Shown: piece by piece, positions 43,501 through 52,486 of the stretch
Layout of the letters: every line of letters begins with the position of its first letter
Position numbering within the stretch: position 1 is the first letter of the stretch
Assembly: GCF_900112525.1 (NCBI RefSeq)
Contig: NZ_FOMD01000002.1
Coordinates: forward strand, 682,001 to 746,000
Source of the DNA: Klenkia taihuensis
GTDB lineage: Bacteria; Actinomycetota; Actinomycetes; Mycobacteriales; Geodermatophilaceae
Length of the DNA: 64,000 nt
Direction of reading: 5' to 3'
Translations under genes and position numbers: made by a program
The notes under the pieces: model-generated
What the model saw: only the letters and a program-made list of their open reading frames with translations
What the model was told of the DNA's origin: nothing
Database searches by the model: none

Positions 43501-43516
43501 TTGACCCAGCGGTCAA
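43501..43516. promoter_or_regulatory. Operator of the PaaK-like operon
   Basis: Perfect palindrome TTGACC-N4-GGTCAA, 35 nt upstream of the ATG at 43551. The left arm may double as a -35 box. Its form is that of a TetR-family operator; the TetR gene at the end of this same operon (46204) is the natural candidate. Confidence 0.7.
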
Positions 43517-43550
43517 AAAATCAACCGCATGACTTGCATGGAGCCCGTCG

Positions 43551-44963
43551 ATGTCGCCGAAGCCCATCCCCTACTACTGGTCCAGCGTCGACTGGCCACG
43601 GTTCGTGGCCGACTACCCGCCGCCACCGCTGTTCGACCAGCAGATGGCCCGCACCTCCGACGACGAGCTGCGCGAGCTGCAGGAGACCCGCTTCCTGCAG
43701 CGGATGACCGAGGCGTGGGCGGTGCCCTTCTACCGCGACCGGTGGACCGCGGCGGGGATGGAGCCCGGCGACGTCCGGGGCCTGGACGACCTGGCGTCGA
43801 TCCCCACCTTCACCAGCGAGGACCTCAAGCGCAGCGCGGAGGCCCTGCCGCCGTTCGGCACCCACCAGACCTTCGCCCTGGACGCCATGGCCACCCCGCT
43901 GAAGATCCAGTCCAGCGGCGGCACGTCGGGCCTCCCCCGGCCTACCCTCTTCGACCCGGTCGCCTGGGAGGTCCAGGCAGTCCAGTTCGCCCGCGCCTTC
44001 GTCGCCCAGGGCGGCGAGGTGGGCGACGTCCTGCAGATCACGCTCACCAACAGCCTGGCCAACACGGCCTGGTGCGCCTCGACCGCGGCGATGCACTGGA
44101 GCGGGATGGTGCCGCTGACCACGGGGTCGGGTGCGGTCACCAGCTCGGTGCGCCAGCTCGAGCTGGCCCGCGAGTGGGGCACCGCGGGTTGGGTGGCCTT
44201 CGGCGAGTACCTCAAGATCCTGGCCGAGACCGCGGAGAGCAACGGCGTCGACCTGCGCCGGGACCTGCGCACCCGGTTCATCCACACCTACCTCGGGGTG
44301 GACACCGACGGCCACCTGCGCCGGCTGCTGGAGGACGCCTGGGGCGTCCCCGTCTACGACAACTACGGGACGCACGAGGTGGGGCTGATCGGCTACGAGT
44401 GCCGCGCCCAGGACGGCCTGCACGTCAACGACGACACCGCCGTCCTGCAGATCGTGGACCGCGAGGACGGCCGACCGCTGGACGACGGCCAGGCCGGCAA
44501 CATCGTGGTGACGAGCCTGCACCGGTCGGTGCCCCCGATCATCCGGTACGACCTCAAGGACCTGATGCACCGCTCGTCCCGCGCGGGGTGCAGCTGCGGG
44601 GCCCGCACCACCAAGCTGTCGGGGTTCCTCGGCCGCAGCGACGAGATGGTCAAGCTGCGGGCCACCAGCGTCTACCCCCGCGCCGCGCAGGACACCGTGC
44701 AGGGCGACCCCCGCTCGACCGGCGAGTTCCTCTGCGTGGTCGACCAGGTCGGCGAGGGCATGGCCGCCCGCGAGCGGATGACCGTGCGGGTCGAGGCCAA
44801 GCCCGGCACCGACGGGGCCGCCCTGCACGGGGACATGGTCAGGCAGCTCAAGGTGCTGTTCGGGGTGGCGGTCGACGTCGAGGTCGTGCCCTCGGGCGCC
44901 CTCGCCCCGCTCACCGGCCTCGGCGGCGAGGGCAAGGTCAAGCGCCTGCTGGACCTCCGGTGA
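43551..44963 (+). CDS. Phenylacetate-CoA ligase-like adenylating enzyme (PaaK family)
   Basis: 470 aa. The PaaK-type P-loop SSGGTSGLPRP, DNYGTHEVG, DLMHRSSRAGCSCGARTTKLSGFLGRSDEMVKLRATSVYP and the ending LGGEGKVKRL fit PaaK-like ligases, which make aryl-CoA thioesters. It has the longer N-terminal part usual for benzoate/phenylacetate members. ATG 43551 has GGAG 7 nt upstream. First gene of an operon with SDR, VOC and TetR genes. This is a second, unrelated CoA ligase in the cluster, so another acid substrate is probable. Confidence 0.87.
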   Translation: MSPKPIPYYWSSVDWPRFVADYPPPPLFDQQMARTSDDELRELQETRFLQRMTEAWAVPFYRDRWTAAGMEPGDVRGLDDLASIPTFTSEDLKRSAEALPPFGTHQTFALDAMATPLKIQSSGGTSGLPRPTLFDPVAWEVQAVQFARAFVAQGGEVGDVLQITLTNSLANTAWCASTAAMHWSGMVPLTTGSGAVTSSVRQLELAREWGTAGWVAFGEYLKILAETAESNGVDLRRDLRTRFIHTYLGVDTDGHLRRLLEDAWGVPVYDNYGTHEVGLIGYECRAQDGLHVNDDTAVLQIVDREDGRPLDDGQAGNIVVTSLHRSVPPIIRYDLKDLMHRSSRAGCSCGARTTKLSGFLGRSDEMVKLRATSVYPRAAQDTVQGDPRSTGEFLCVVDQVGEGMAARERMTVRVEAKPGTDGAALHGDMVRQLKVLFGVAVDVEVVPSGALAPLTGLGGEGKVKRLLDLR

Positions 44964-45730
44964 CCTTCGACCTCGCCGGCTGGTTCTCCCTCGAGGACCG
45001 GGTCACCGTGGTCACGGGCGCCTCGGCCGGCCTCGGCGTCGCGTTCGCCGAGACGTTCGCCCGCGCCGGCTCCGACGTGGTCGTCGCCGCGCGCCGGGGT
45101 GACCGCCTGGGGGCCACCGCCGACGCGGTGCGGTCGCGTGGCCGCCGGGCCCTCGCCGTCCCGACCGACGTGTCCCGTCCCGAGGACTGCCAGCGCCTGG
45201 TCGACGCCGCGGTGGCCGAGTTCGGGCGGGTCGACGTGCTGGTCAACAACGCCGGCACCGCCTCCGCCGTGCCCGCCACCCGGGAGACCCCCGAGCAGTT
45301 CCGCTCCGTCGTCGACGTCAACCTGCACGGCTCGTACTGGACGGCGCAGGCCTGCGCGCGGGTGATGGCACCCGGCAGCGCGGTCATCAACATCTCCAGC
45401 GTGCTGGCCTACACGACCGCCGGGCTCCCGCAGGCCGCCTACTCCGCGAGCAAGGCCGCCCTCGTCGGGCTCACCCGCGACCTCGCCCAGCAGTGGGGAC
45501 GCCGCCGGGGCATCCGGGTGAACGCCCTGGCCCCGGGCTTCTTCGCCAGCGAGATGACGGAGACCTACACCCCGGAGTACGTCGACGGCGTGCTGCGCCC
45601 CCGCATCCTGCTCGACCGCCCCGGCGCGGCGGAGGAGCTCGCGACCACCGCCGTCTGGCTCGCCTCGCCCGCCGCCGGCTACGTCACCGGCCAGACCCTG
45701 CTGGTCGACGGCGGCCTGTCCGCCACCTGA
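44960..45730 (+). CDS. SDR oxidoreductase
   Basis: 256 aa classical SDR: VVTGASAGLGVAFAE, VNNAGTASAV, YSASKAALVGLTRDLAQQW and the terminal GYVTGQTLLVDGG. GTG 44960 overlaps the ligase stop by GTGA. The reading suggests a dehydrogenase acting on a hydroxyacyl-CoA or aryl alcohol next to the PaaK-like ligase. Confidence 0.88.
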   Translation: MTFDLAGWFSLEDRVTVVTGASAGLGVAFAETFARAGSDVVVAARRGDRLGATADAVRSRGRRALAVPTDVSRPEDCQRLVDAAVAEFGRVDVLVNNAGTASAVPATRETPEQFRSVVDVNLHGSYWTAQACARVMAPGSAVINISSVLAYTTAGLPQAAYSASKAALVGLTRDLAQQWGRRRGIRVNALAPGFFASEMTETYTPEYVDGVLRPRILLDRPGAAEELATTAVWLASPAAGYVTGQTLLVDGGLSAT

Positions 45731-45765
45731 TCGCGCCCGACCACCCACCACCGAGGAGACCCGCC

Positions 45766-46191
45766 ATGCCCCTGGACCACGTCAACGGCATCAACATCGC
45801 CGTCCGCGACCTGCCCCGCTGGACCCGCCGCTACGAGCAGGTGCTCGGCGTCGACAGCACCCCCGTGGACGCCGACGGGTTCGCCTTCCCCGGGATGGAG
45901 GGCTCCTCCTTCGACCTCGGCGGGTTCTTCCTCAACCTGATCACCAGCGCCGACCCGACCACGTCCGTCGGCCGCTTCCTCGAGCGCAACGGCGACGGCT
46001 TCTTCCTGCTCTCCCTCGGGGTGGACGACGTGGACGCCGCCGGCCGGCGCCTGACCGACCAGGGCCTGAAGCCGTTGCTCGAGACCGCCAAGGAGGGCCC
46101 CGGCCACCCGCCGGTCAACTTCCTGCACCCGAAGGAGATGGCCGGGATCCAGATCGAGCTGATCCAGGTCGAGCGGCAGCCCGCGGGGTAG
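45766..46191 (+). CDS. VOC-family protein (methylmalonyl-CoA epimerase/glyoxalase-like)
   Basis: 141 aa, one VOC double module. LDHVNGINIAVRDLPRWTRRYEQVLGV starts the fold and FLHPKEMAGIQIELIQ ends it, the latter resembling methylmalonyl-CoA epimerase. Possible metal ligands are His in DHVNG and Glu in IQIELIQ. ATG 45766 follows GAGGAG. It might act on a CoA-bound intermediate made by the two genes upstream. Confidence 0.78.
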   Translation: MPLDHVNGINIAVRDLPRWTRRYEQVLGVDSTPVDADGFAFPGMEGSSFDLGGFFLNLITSADPTTSVGRFLERNGDGFFLLSLGVDDVDAAGRRLTDQGLKPLLETAKEGPGHPPVNFLHPKEMAGIQIELIQVERQPAG

Positions 46192-46203
46192 GGTCCGACC
46201 CCG

Positions 46204-46920
46204 ATGGCCAGAGGCGCGATGGTGCGGGACGAGGTCGTCCGCTCCGCCACCAGGCTGTTCAAGGAGCGCGGCATCCGCGGGGTGTCCCTGCAGGACATCG
46301 CCGACGAGGTCGGGCTCACCAAGGGTGCGCTCTACCACTACTTCAGCAACCGCGACGACCTGCTGCGGCAGGTGTTCGGCGACTGGATCACCCAGGAGTT
46401 CGAGAGCCTGCGCGCGCACACCTCGGGGTCGGGTGGCCCGACGGCCCAATTGCGCGACTACGTGCGGTACCACGTCACGTCGGTCACCCAGAACATCGAC
46501 CTGTACCACCTGTCCTTCTCCTCCGAGGCCGAGCTGCCCCCCGACGTGCGGGCCGAGTTCCGCCAGCTGAAGCGGCGCAGCGACTCGGTGCTCAAGGCCA
46601 TCCTGCGCGCGGGGGTGGCCGCCGGGGACTTCGAGCCGCGCGACGAGAAGGTGATGGCCTTCGCCATCGACGGCATGTGCAACTGGCTGAGCCAGTGGTA
46701 CGCCGCGGACGGCCCGAAGTCGCCCGCCCAGATCGCCGACGACTTCGTCGAGCTGCTGCTGCGCGGCCTGGTGCGGCAGGACGACGGCCCCACCGACTCC
46801 GGCCCCGCCCACGGGGCGGTCGCGACGGCCGAGTACCACGCCCGCGCCATCCGGTTCCACAGCGAGCGCCTCGAGCAGCTGCTGCCCACCCTCGGCGGCC
46901 CGGGCGGCACCGGGGCCTGA
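46204..46920 (+). CDS. TetR-family transcriptional regulator (KstR2-like layout)
   Basis: 238 aa. HTH: VVRSATRLFKERGIRGVSLQDIADEVGLTKGALYHYFSNRDDLLRQVF, followed by a helical domain with YHLSFSSEAELPPDVRAEFR and WLSQWYAADGPKSPAQIADDFVELLLRGL, an arrangement common in regulators that sense acyl-CoA. It closes the PaaK-like operon, 12 nt after the VOC stop, and is the best candidate to bind TTGACC-N4-GGTCAA at 43501. Convergent with the acyl-CoA dehydrogenase gene. Confidence 0.9.
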   Translation: MARGAMVRDEVVRSATRLFKERGIRGVSLQDIADEVGLTKGALYHYFSNRDDLLRQVFGDWITQEFESLRAHTSGSGGPTAQLRDYVRYHVTSVTQNIDLYHLSFSSEAELPPDVRAEFRQLKRRSDSVLKAILRAGVAAGDFEPRDEKVMAFAIDGMCNWLSQWYAADGPKSPAQIADDFVELLLRGLVRQDDGPTDSGPAHGAVATAEYHARAIRFHSERLEQLLPTLGGPGGTGA

Positions 46921-46930
46921 TCGGCCCGGG

Positions 46931-48727
46931 TCAGAGCAGCGCGGCGTCCAGGTCCCGGCAGAGCACCTCGCCGCCGGCGACCGGTGCCAGCCAGGCGGCG
47001 ACGCGGGGCAGCTCGTAGGCGAAGAAGTAGGCCGCCGCCGCCGTCCGGCCCGCCGCCTCGGGGTGGGCGGAGCCGGCCGCGGTCACCGCGAGGTCCAGGT
47101 GCACCCAGGCCAGCACGACGTGGCCGAACGCCTGCAGGTAGGGCGTGGCGTTGGCCAGCGCGGCCGAGGCGTCGCCGTCCCGCCAGGCCGCGTCGGTCGC
47201 CGCGAGGACGTCGGCCCAGCCCTGCTCCAGGTCCGCCGCCCAGCCGCCCAGGCCCGCGGCGCGCGCCCGGGTCGCCGTGCTCGACAGCACCGCACCGAGC
47301 TCCCGCAGGCAGGCACCGTCGCGCAGCCGCACCTTGCGGCCGAGCAGGTCCACCGCCTGGATGCCGTGCGTGCCCTCGTGGATCATGTTCAGCCGCTGGT
47401 CCCGCCAGAACTGCTCGACGGGGAAGTCCCGGGTGTAGCCGGCGCCGCCGAGCACCTGGATCGCCAGGCTGTTGCCCTCCAGGCACCACTCGCTCGGCCA
47501 GCTCTTCAGCACGGGGGTCAGCACCTCCAGCAGGGTGGCTGCCCGGGTGCGCGCCCCGTCGTCCCCGGTGCGCTGGTCGTCGAGCAGCCGGCCGACGTAC
47601 AGGGCCAGCGCCAGGGCGCCCTCGGCGTAGGACTTCTGCGCCAGGAGCATGCGCTTGACGTCGGTGTGCGCCACGAGCGGCACCTGCTCGCCGTCCCGGA
47701 CCCCGCGCGGGCGGCCCTGGCGCCGGGTGCGGGCGTAGTCCAGGGAGACCGCGAACCCGGCGTAGCCCAGCGCAGCGGCGAGCAGGCCGACCTCGGCGCG
47801 CGCGGCGTTCATCATGTGGAACATCTGGTCCAGCCCCTGGCCCGGTGCGCCGACCAGGTGGCCGACCGCCCGGTCGAAGGACAGCGCGGTGTTGGGGATG
47901 CCGCGCATGCCCAGCTTGTGGTTGAGCCCGACGAGGGAGACCCCGTTGCGCTCCCCCGGCTCGCCGTCCGGCCCGACCCGCACCTTGGGGACGACGAACA
48001 GCGACAGCGCCCCGGTGCCGGTCCGCACCGCACCGTCGTCGTCGGCGATCTTGGCGAGCACGAGGTGGACGATGTTGTCCGTCAGCGGGTGCTCGGCGCC
48101 GCTGATCCACATCTTGTCGCCGGTGACCCGGTACCGCGGGCCCAGCGGGTCCCCGGCCGAGTCCGGCCCGTCGGGGACGGCGCGGGTGGTGACGTCGGCC
48201 AGCGACGACCCGGCCTGGGACTCCGACAGCGCCATGGTCCCGGTCCAGCGGCCCTCGACCTGGGGGACGGCGAAGGCCCGGCGCTGGGCCGGCGAGCCGT
48301 GCTCGGCCAGCAGCGCCGCGTTGCCCTCGGTCAGCAGCATCGGCACCAGGTTCGGGCCGGCCGCCGAGAACACCGCGCGCACCGCCATGTCCACCGTGCG
48401 GGGCAGCTGCAGCCCGCCGTCCGCGTGGTCGTGGCCGGCGCCGGCGACCCCCGCCGACCGGTAGGCCTCCCAGGCGCGGTGGGTGGCGGCGGGGAGCACG
48501 ACCCCGCCGTCGGGGCCGACGCGCGGTTCCTCGACGTCGCTGACCCGGTCGGCCGGCTCGAAGACCTCCTCGGCGATCTGCGAGGCCATGGCGAGCAGGT
48601 CCGTGCAGGTGTCCACCGAGTGGTCGGCGAAGCGGGGCCGCCGCAGCAGCGACCCCAGCTCCAGCCACTCGACCAGCAGGAAGTCCAGCGTCCGCAGCAG
48701 CCCGCGCTGCACCACCGAGCCGCTCAC
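46931..48727 (-). CDS. Acyl-CoA dehydrogenase, ~600-aa class (DmdC/FadE type)
   Basis: 598 aa flavoprotein. ALSESQAGSSLADVTTRA, KMWISGAEHPLTDN, LNHKLGMRGIPNTAL and catalytic region MIHEGTHGIQAVDLLGRK (Glu as base) are visible, plus the extra C-terminal helical domain of the long class, which includes 3-methylmercaptopropionyl-CoA dehydrogenase. GTG 48727 overlaps the MBL stop (GTGA). Introduces a double bond in an acyl-CoA. Third gene of the operon led by the OYE-type reductase. Confidence 0.88.
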   Translation of the reverse strand: MSGSVVQRGLLRTLDFLLVEWLELGSLLRRPRFADHSVDTCTDLLAMASQIAEEVFEPADRVSDVEEPRVGPDGGVVLPAATHRAWEAYRSAGVAGAGHDHADGGLQLPRTVDMAVRAVFSAAGPNLVPMLLTEGNAALLAEHGSPAQRRAFAVPQVEGRWTGTMALSESQAGSSLADVTTRAVPDGPDSAGDPLGPRYRVTGDKMWISGAEHPLTDNIVHLVLAKIADDDGAVRTGTGALSLFVVPKVRVGPDGEPGERNGVSLVGLNHKLGMRGIPNTALSFDRAVGHLVGAPGQGLDQMFHMMNAARAEVGLLAAALGYAGFAVSLDYARTRRQGRPRGVRDGEQVPLVAHTDVKRMLLAQKSYAEGALALALYVGRLLDDQRTGDDGARTRAATLLEVLTPVLKSWPSEWCLEGNSLAIQVLGGAGYTRDFPVEQFWRDQRLNMIHEGTHGIQAVDLLGRKVRLRDGACLRELGAVLSSTATRARAAGLGGWAADLEQGWADVLAATDAAWRDGDASAALANATPYLQAFGHVVLAWVHLDLAVTAAGSAHPEAAGRTAAAAYFFAYELPRVAAWLAPVAGGEVLCRDLDAALL

Positions 48728-49647
48728 GCCGGTGCGAAGCGGTAGCCCCCGCCGTCGCGGACGACCCGGCCGGCGCTGGTCCCGGCGAAGTGCGTGCCCA
48801 GGACCAGCAGGTCGGTGTCGGCGGCGGACTCGACGAACTCCACCCGGCGGGCGGCGCTCTGGGCCCGGTCGAAGTCGCCGTGGCTGCTCCAGGTCGGCTC
48901 GGCGATCTGCACCGGGTGGTGGATGAAGTCGCCCGTGATGAACGCCCGCTCCCCCTTCGACTCGACCACGACGCTGTGGTGGGACTTGGTGTGCCCCGGG
49001 GTGGAGACGTACCGGACGCCCTCGGTCACGACGTGGTCGGCCGGGACCAGGTCCAGCAGCCCGGCGTCGACGACGGGCTGGATGGACTCCGCGAACACCA
49101 GCCGCGTCTGGTTGTGGATGTCGGGGTTGGCCCCCTCGTAGACGACGGCGCCGGCGAGGTCGTCGGAGATGTCGGCCTCCTCGGCGATGCCCTGGTGGTA
49201 GGCGAACTCGTCGGCGACGTAGACGTAGCGGGCGTTCGGGAACGTGGGGACCCAGCGACCGCCGTCGTCGACGGTGTTCCACCCGACGTGGTCGAGGTGC
49301 ATGTGCGTGCACAGGACGACGTCGACCTGCTCACGGGTGTACCCGGCCTCGGCCAGCCGCTCCAGGAAGGGGTTGTCGAGCTTTCCCCAGGCCGGGATGA
49401 GCGGGGCGGACTTGCCGTTGCCGCAGCCGGTGTCGACCACCACGACGGCGGAGCCGGTGTCCACCACGTAGGAGTGCAGGCTCCAGATGGTCTGGCCGCC
49501 GGCGGTGGCGTAGTCCGGGTGCAGCCAGCCGATGCCCTGGACGACCTCCGGGGTGGCCTCGGCGATCAGCCCGTCCAGGACCCCGACCTCCACCGGCATC
49601 TCCAGCACCTGGGTGATCCGGATGTCGCCGACCGTCCAGCTGCGCAT
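48724..49647 (-). CDS. Metallo-beta-lactamase-fold hydrolase
   Basis: 307 aa. Zinc ligand motif THMHLDHVGWN, the PGHTKSHHS His, GDFIHHP Asp and late THFAG His are all in place. The N-terminus WTVGDIRITQVLEM is usual for MBL hydrolases linked to aromatic or N-heterocycle pathways. ATG 49647 has AGGGG at 6 nt; the longer GTG 49689 would overlap the upstream gene. Probably a lactonase or thioesterase; substrate unknown. Confidence 0.85.
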   Translation of the reverse strand: MRSWTVGDIRITQVLEMPVEVGVLDGLIAEATPEVVQGIGWLHPDYATAGGQTIWSLHSYVVDTGSAVVVVDTGCGNGKSAPLIPAWGKLDNPFLERLAEAGYTREQVDVVLCTHMHLDHVGWNTVDDGGRWVPTFPNARYVYVADEFAYHQGIAEEADISDDLAGAVVYEGANPDIHNQTRLVFAESIQPVVDAGLLDLVPADHVVTEGVRYVSTPGHTKSHHSVVVESKGERAFITGDFIHHPVQIAEPTWSSHGDFDRAQSAARRVEFVESAADTDLLVLGTHFAGTSAGRVVRDGGGYRFAPA

Positions 49648-49678
49648 CGTCGTCCCCTGCTCCTCGGTCGTCGCGGTG

Positions 49679-51670
49679 TCAGACGGCACGGCCGGCCATC
49701 TCGCCCTCGTAGATCGCCTGGTCCACCTGGCGGGGAGCCGAGCAGTCGCCGATCTGGCTGACCTCGAAGTGCTCGCGCAGGCCGGCGGCCAGGGAGGTCT
49801 CGGGGTCGCGCAGCATGACCGTGACGACCGAGTCGACGGGCAGGACCCGGTTCTGGAAGTCCCACACCCGGGTGAGCACGGCGCCCTCCTCGGTGACCGC
49901 CCCGACGATGTGCTGCGGGGTGAGGGTGACGCCCAGGGCGTGCAGCCGGGGGTAGAGGTGGCCGACGTCCAGGGTGAGCAGGATCTTCTCGCCCAGGTAC
50001 ATGCCCGCGGTGATGACCTCGACGGTCTTGCCGGCCTGCGCCAGGGTCTCGGCCAGGCCGAGCGCGGTGTACTCGCCGGTGTCGTCGACCACCAGCACCC
50101 GCTCCCCGCACAGCTCGGGGTTCGCCAGGGCCTGGATCGGGTCGAGCACCCGCACGTGCTCCAGGCCGGGGATGCCCGGGCGGAAGGCGGTCTTGGCGCT
50201 GAACCCGTCGGTGCGCCAGGTCGACCCGGTCGCGAGCACCACGTGGTCGGGCGCCAGTGCGCGGACGTCGTCCACGGTGGCGTCGGTCCCGAGCCGCACG
50301 TCGACGCCGTGCAGGGCGAGCTGGCGCTCCATGTCCTTGACCATCACGTTCCAGCGGCCGCGGGTGGCGATCTGCGCGGCGTAGCGGATCTGCCCGCCGA
50401 GCCGGTCGTCGCGCTCGAGCAGCACCACCTCGTGCCCGCGGGAGGCCGCGACCTCCGCGGCCCGCATGCCGGCCGGGCCGCCGCCGACCACGACGACCTT
50501 CTTCGGCGTGGAGGTGCGGCTGAAGGTGTCGATGCCGAGCAGCTCCTCGCGGCCGGCGGCCGGGTTCTGGGTGCAGGTCAGCGACCAGCCCTGGGCCATC
50601 CGGTTGATGCAGCCCTGGTTGGCGCTGACGCAGTGCCGGATCTCCTGCTCGCGGCCGGACCGGGCCTTGCTGACCAGGTGCGGGTCGGCGATGTGCGCAC
50701 GGGTCATGGCGACCATGTCGGCGTGGCCCTGCTCGACGATGTCGGCGGCGATGGAGAGGTCGGTGATGCCGTTCGCGGTGAGCACCGGCAGACCGTTGAC
50801 CACCTTCTTGGCGCGGGCGGCGAGGTCGACCAGGCGGGCGCCCGGCATGCTCATCGGGGAGACGACCTGGTCGAAGGTCGAGGCGTTCCCCGCGCTGATG
50901 GAGAAGTAGTCGAAGAGGCCGGAGTCGGCCAGGTACCGGGCGATCCGCTCGCCCTCCTCGGCGTCGATGCCACCGGGCACGCCCTCGACCAGGGAGAGCC
51001 GGACCCCGACGGGGAAGTCGGGACCGCACTCGTCGCGGACGGCCTGCGCGCACTCCAGCACGATGCGGCAGCGGTTCTCGGTGTTGCCGCCGTACTCGTC
51101 GGTGCGCAGGTTGGTCAGCGGGGACAGGAAGCTGCACAGCAGGTAGCCGTGGGCCGCGTGCACCTCGGCGCCGTCCAGGCCGGCGGTCTTGGCGTTGCGG
51201 GCGCTGCGGGCGAACCCGGAGGCGAGCTCGGCGATGTCCTCGCGGGTCATCGGCTTGCCGATCTCGTTGTAGGTGAACGAGGGGACGCCGGAGGCGCTCC
51301 AGAGGGCACGCCAGTTGTCCAGGAACATCGAGCTGTGGTCCTCGACGCCGAAGTGGGACAGGTCGACGAACACCTTGGCGCCGTGCCGGTGGACCGCCTC
51401 GGCGAGCCGCCGGTAGACGGGGATGACCGCCGGGTCCCAGCCCTGGTGGGTGCGGGGCGCGAGGCCGCGGCTGTTGGGCAGGACGGCCTGCGCCTCGGTG
51501 AGGATGAGGCCGGCGCCGCCCTTGGCCCGCTCCTCGTAGTAGTCGACGCTCTGCTGGGTCATCAGGTTGTCGACCGCGTACTGCAGGGCGTGCGCGGTGA
51601 CCACGACGCGGTTCTTCAGCGTCACGGAGCCCACCTGCAGCGGCTCCCACAACGGCGCGTACTTCTCCAT
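49679..51670 (-). CDS. Old-yellow-enzyme-type NADH:flavin oxidoreductase with FAD domain (FadH/TMADH-like)
   Basis: 663 aa. Residues 1-370 form the FMN barrel (LKNRVVVTAH, HFGVEDH, GAEVHAAHGYLLCSFLSP); the rest carries a FAD/NAD domain (VVVVGGGPAGMRAAEVAASRGHEVVLLE). Between them the iron-sulfur segment reads C-V-S-A-N-Q-G-C then C after 11 residues: the second of the four expected Cys is Ala, so a standard 4Fe-4S cluster is doubtful. Family reactions are 2,4-dienoyl-CoA reduction or amine demethylation. ATG 51670 follows GGAGG. First gene of the operon. Confidence 0.87.
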   Translation of the reverse strand: MEKYAPLWEPLQVGSVTLKNRVVVTAHALQYAVDNLMTQQSVDYYEERAKGGAGLILTEAQAVLPNSRGLAPRTHQGWDPAVIPVYRRLAEAVHRHGAKVFVDLSHFGVEDHSSMFLDNWRALWSASGVPSFTYNEIGKPMTREDIAELASGFARSARNAKTAGLDGAEVHAAHGYLLCSFLSPLTNLRTDEYGGNTENRCRIVLECAQAVRDECGPDFPVGVRLSLVEGVPGGIDAEEGERIARYLADSGLFDYFSISAGNASTFDQVVSPMSMPGARLVDLAARAKKVVNGLPVLTANGITDLSIAADIVEQGHADMVAMTRAHIADPHLVSKARSGREQEIRHCVSANQGCINRMAQGWSLTCTQNPAAGREELLGIDTFSRTSTPKKVVVVGGGPAGMRAAEVAASRGHEVVLLERDDRLGGQIRYAAQIATRGRWNVMVKDMERQLALHGVDVRLGTDATVDDVRALAPDHVVLATGSTWRTDGFSAKTAFRPGIPGLEHVRVLDPIQALANPELCGERVLVVDDTGEYTALGLAETLAQAGKTVEVITAGMYLGEKILLTLDVGHLYPRLHALGVTLTPQHIVGAVTEEGAVLTRVWDFQNRVLPVDSVVTVMLRDPETSLAAGLREHFEVSQIGDCSAPRQVDQAIYEGEMAGRAV

Positions 51671-51730
51671 GTCCGACCTCCGCGGGCCAGTCGGCAGCTC
51701 CGTCGCTGATCCGACTTGTAGTTCAAGAAA

Positions 51731-51746
51731 CCGACCACCCGGTCGG
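51731..51746. promoter_or_regulatory. Operator of the OYE-type operon
   Basis: Perfect palindrome CCGACC-N4-GGTCGG, 60 nt upstream of the ATG at 51670. Same 6-4-6 geometry as the site at 43501-43516 (outer bases differ), so a related TetR protein may bind. The surrounding 210-bp gap (51671-51880) shows no gene. Confidence 0.65.
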
Positions 51747-51880
51747 ATGCCGTCACTGTTGTGGGCCCGCACACACTTGTCAAGGACCTCGTGCAGCGCA
51801 CACGGGCGCGACGACGGCACCGTGCCGGTGTCGATCGGCACGCAGGAACGGCAGGACGGCGGGGCGGCGGTCCCCGCCGG

Positions 51881-52486
51881 TCAGGCCTGTTCTGCCGGTC
51901 CGTCCCTGCCCAGGACGAGGCAGGTGGCGTCGTCGGGCAGCCCCGTCGATGCCTCGCGGCGCCGCACCTCCTCGAGCAGGGCCCGCGGGACGTCCTGGGT
52001 GGTGGCGGCGGAGGCGATCAGTCGGGTGATGTCGGCGCCCGTGATGCCCCGCCCCGTGTGCACACCGGCGGCCATGACGCCGTCGCTGAGGGCCACCACC
52101 GCAGCGCCGGGTGCCAGGTCGACGGTGTGCACCGTGCGCACCCCGTGGTTGCCCAGCAACGGGCCGGGCGGGAGGTGCACCCGTTCGACGGGGGCGGCCG
52201 TACCACCGGAGGTCCACAGCCGCGGCGCCCCGGCCACGACCACGTCGACCTCGGTCGTCCTGCAGCTGGACAGCAGGAAGACCGCTCGCAGGTGGTCGAC
52301 GGCGCCGGCCCGGGCCAGGACGTCGTCCACGCAGGCGACCTGGTCGAGCAGGCCGAGACCCGTCCGGCGGGCCTGCCGGACCGCAGCGATGGCCAGGGAG
52401 GTGTCGGTGGCCGGCACGTCGGCACCGGCGCACTCCACCAGGCAGGCCCACAACTGGTCACCGTCGACCGACCAGTCGAACAGGTC
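51881..52486 (-). pseudogene. Truncated PP2C/SpoIIE-type phosphatase
   Basis: The minus-strand reading from 52486 has DLFDWSVDGDQLWACLVE, VVALSDGVMAAG and GLPDDATCLVLGR, matching the middle and end of a PPM/SpoIIE phosphatase. The N-terminal part with the first metal-binding Asp/Gly motif and any start codon is missing: sense coding stops exactly where the plus-strand transporter remnant begins. The frame stays open upstream only as antisense. About 200 residues remain, with an intact stop. Probably not functional. Confidence 0.72.
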
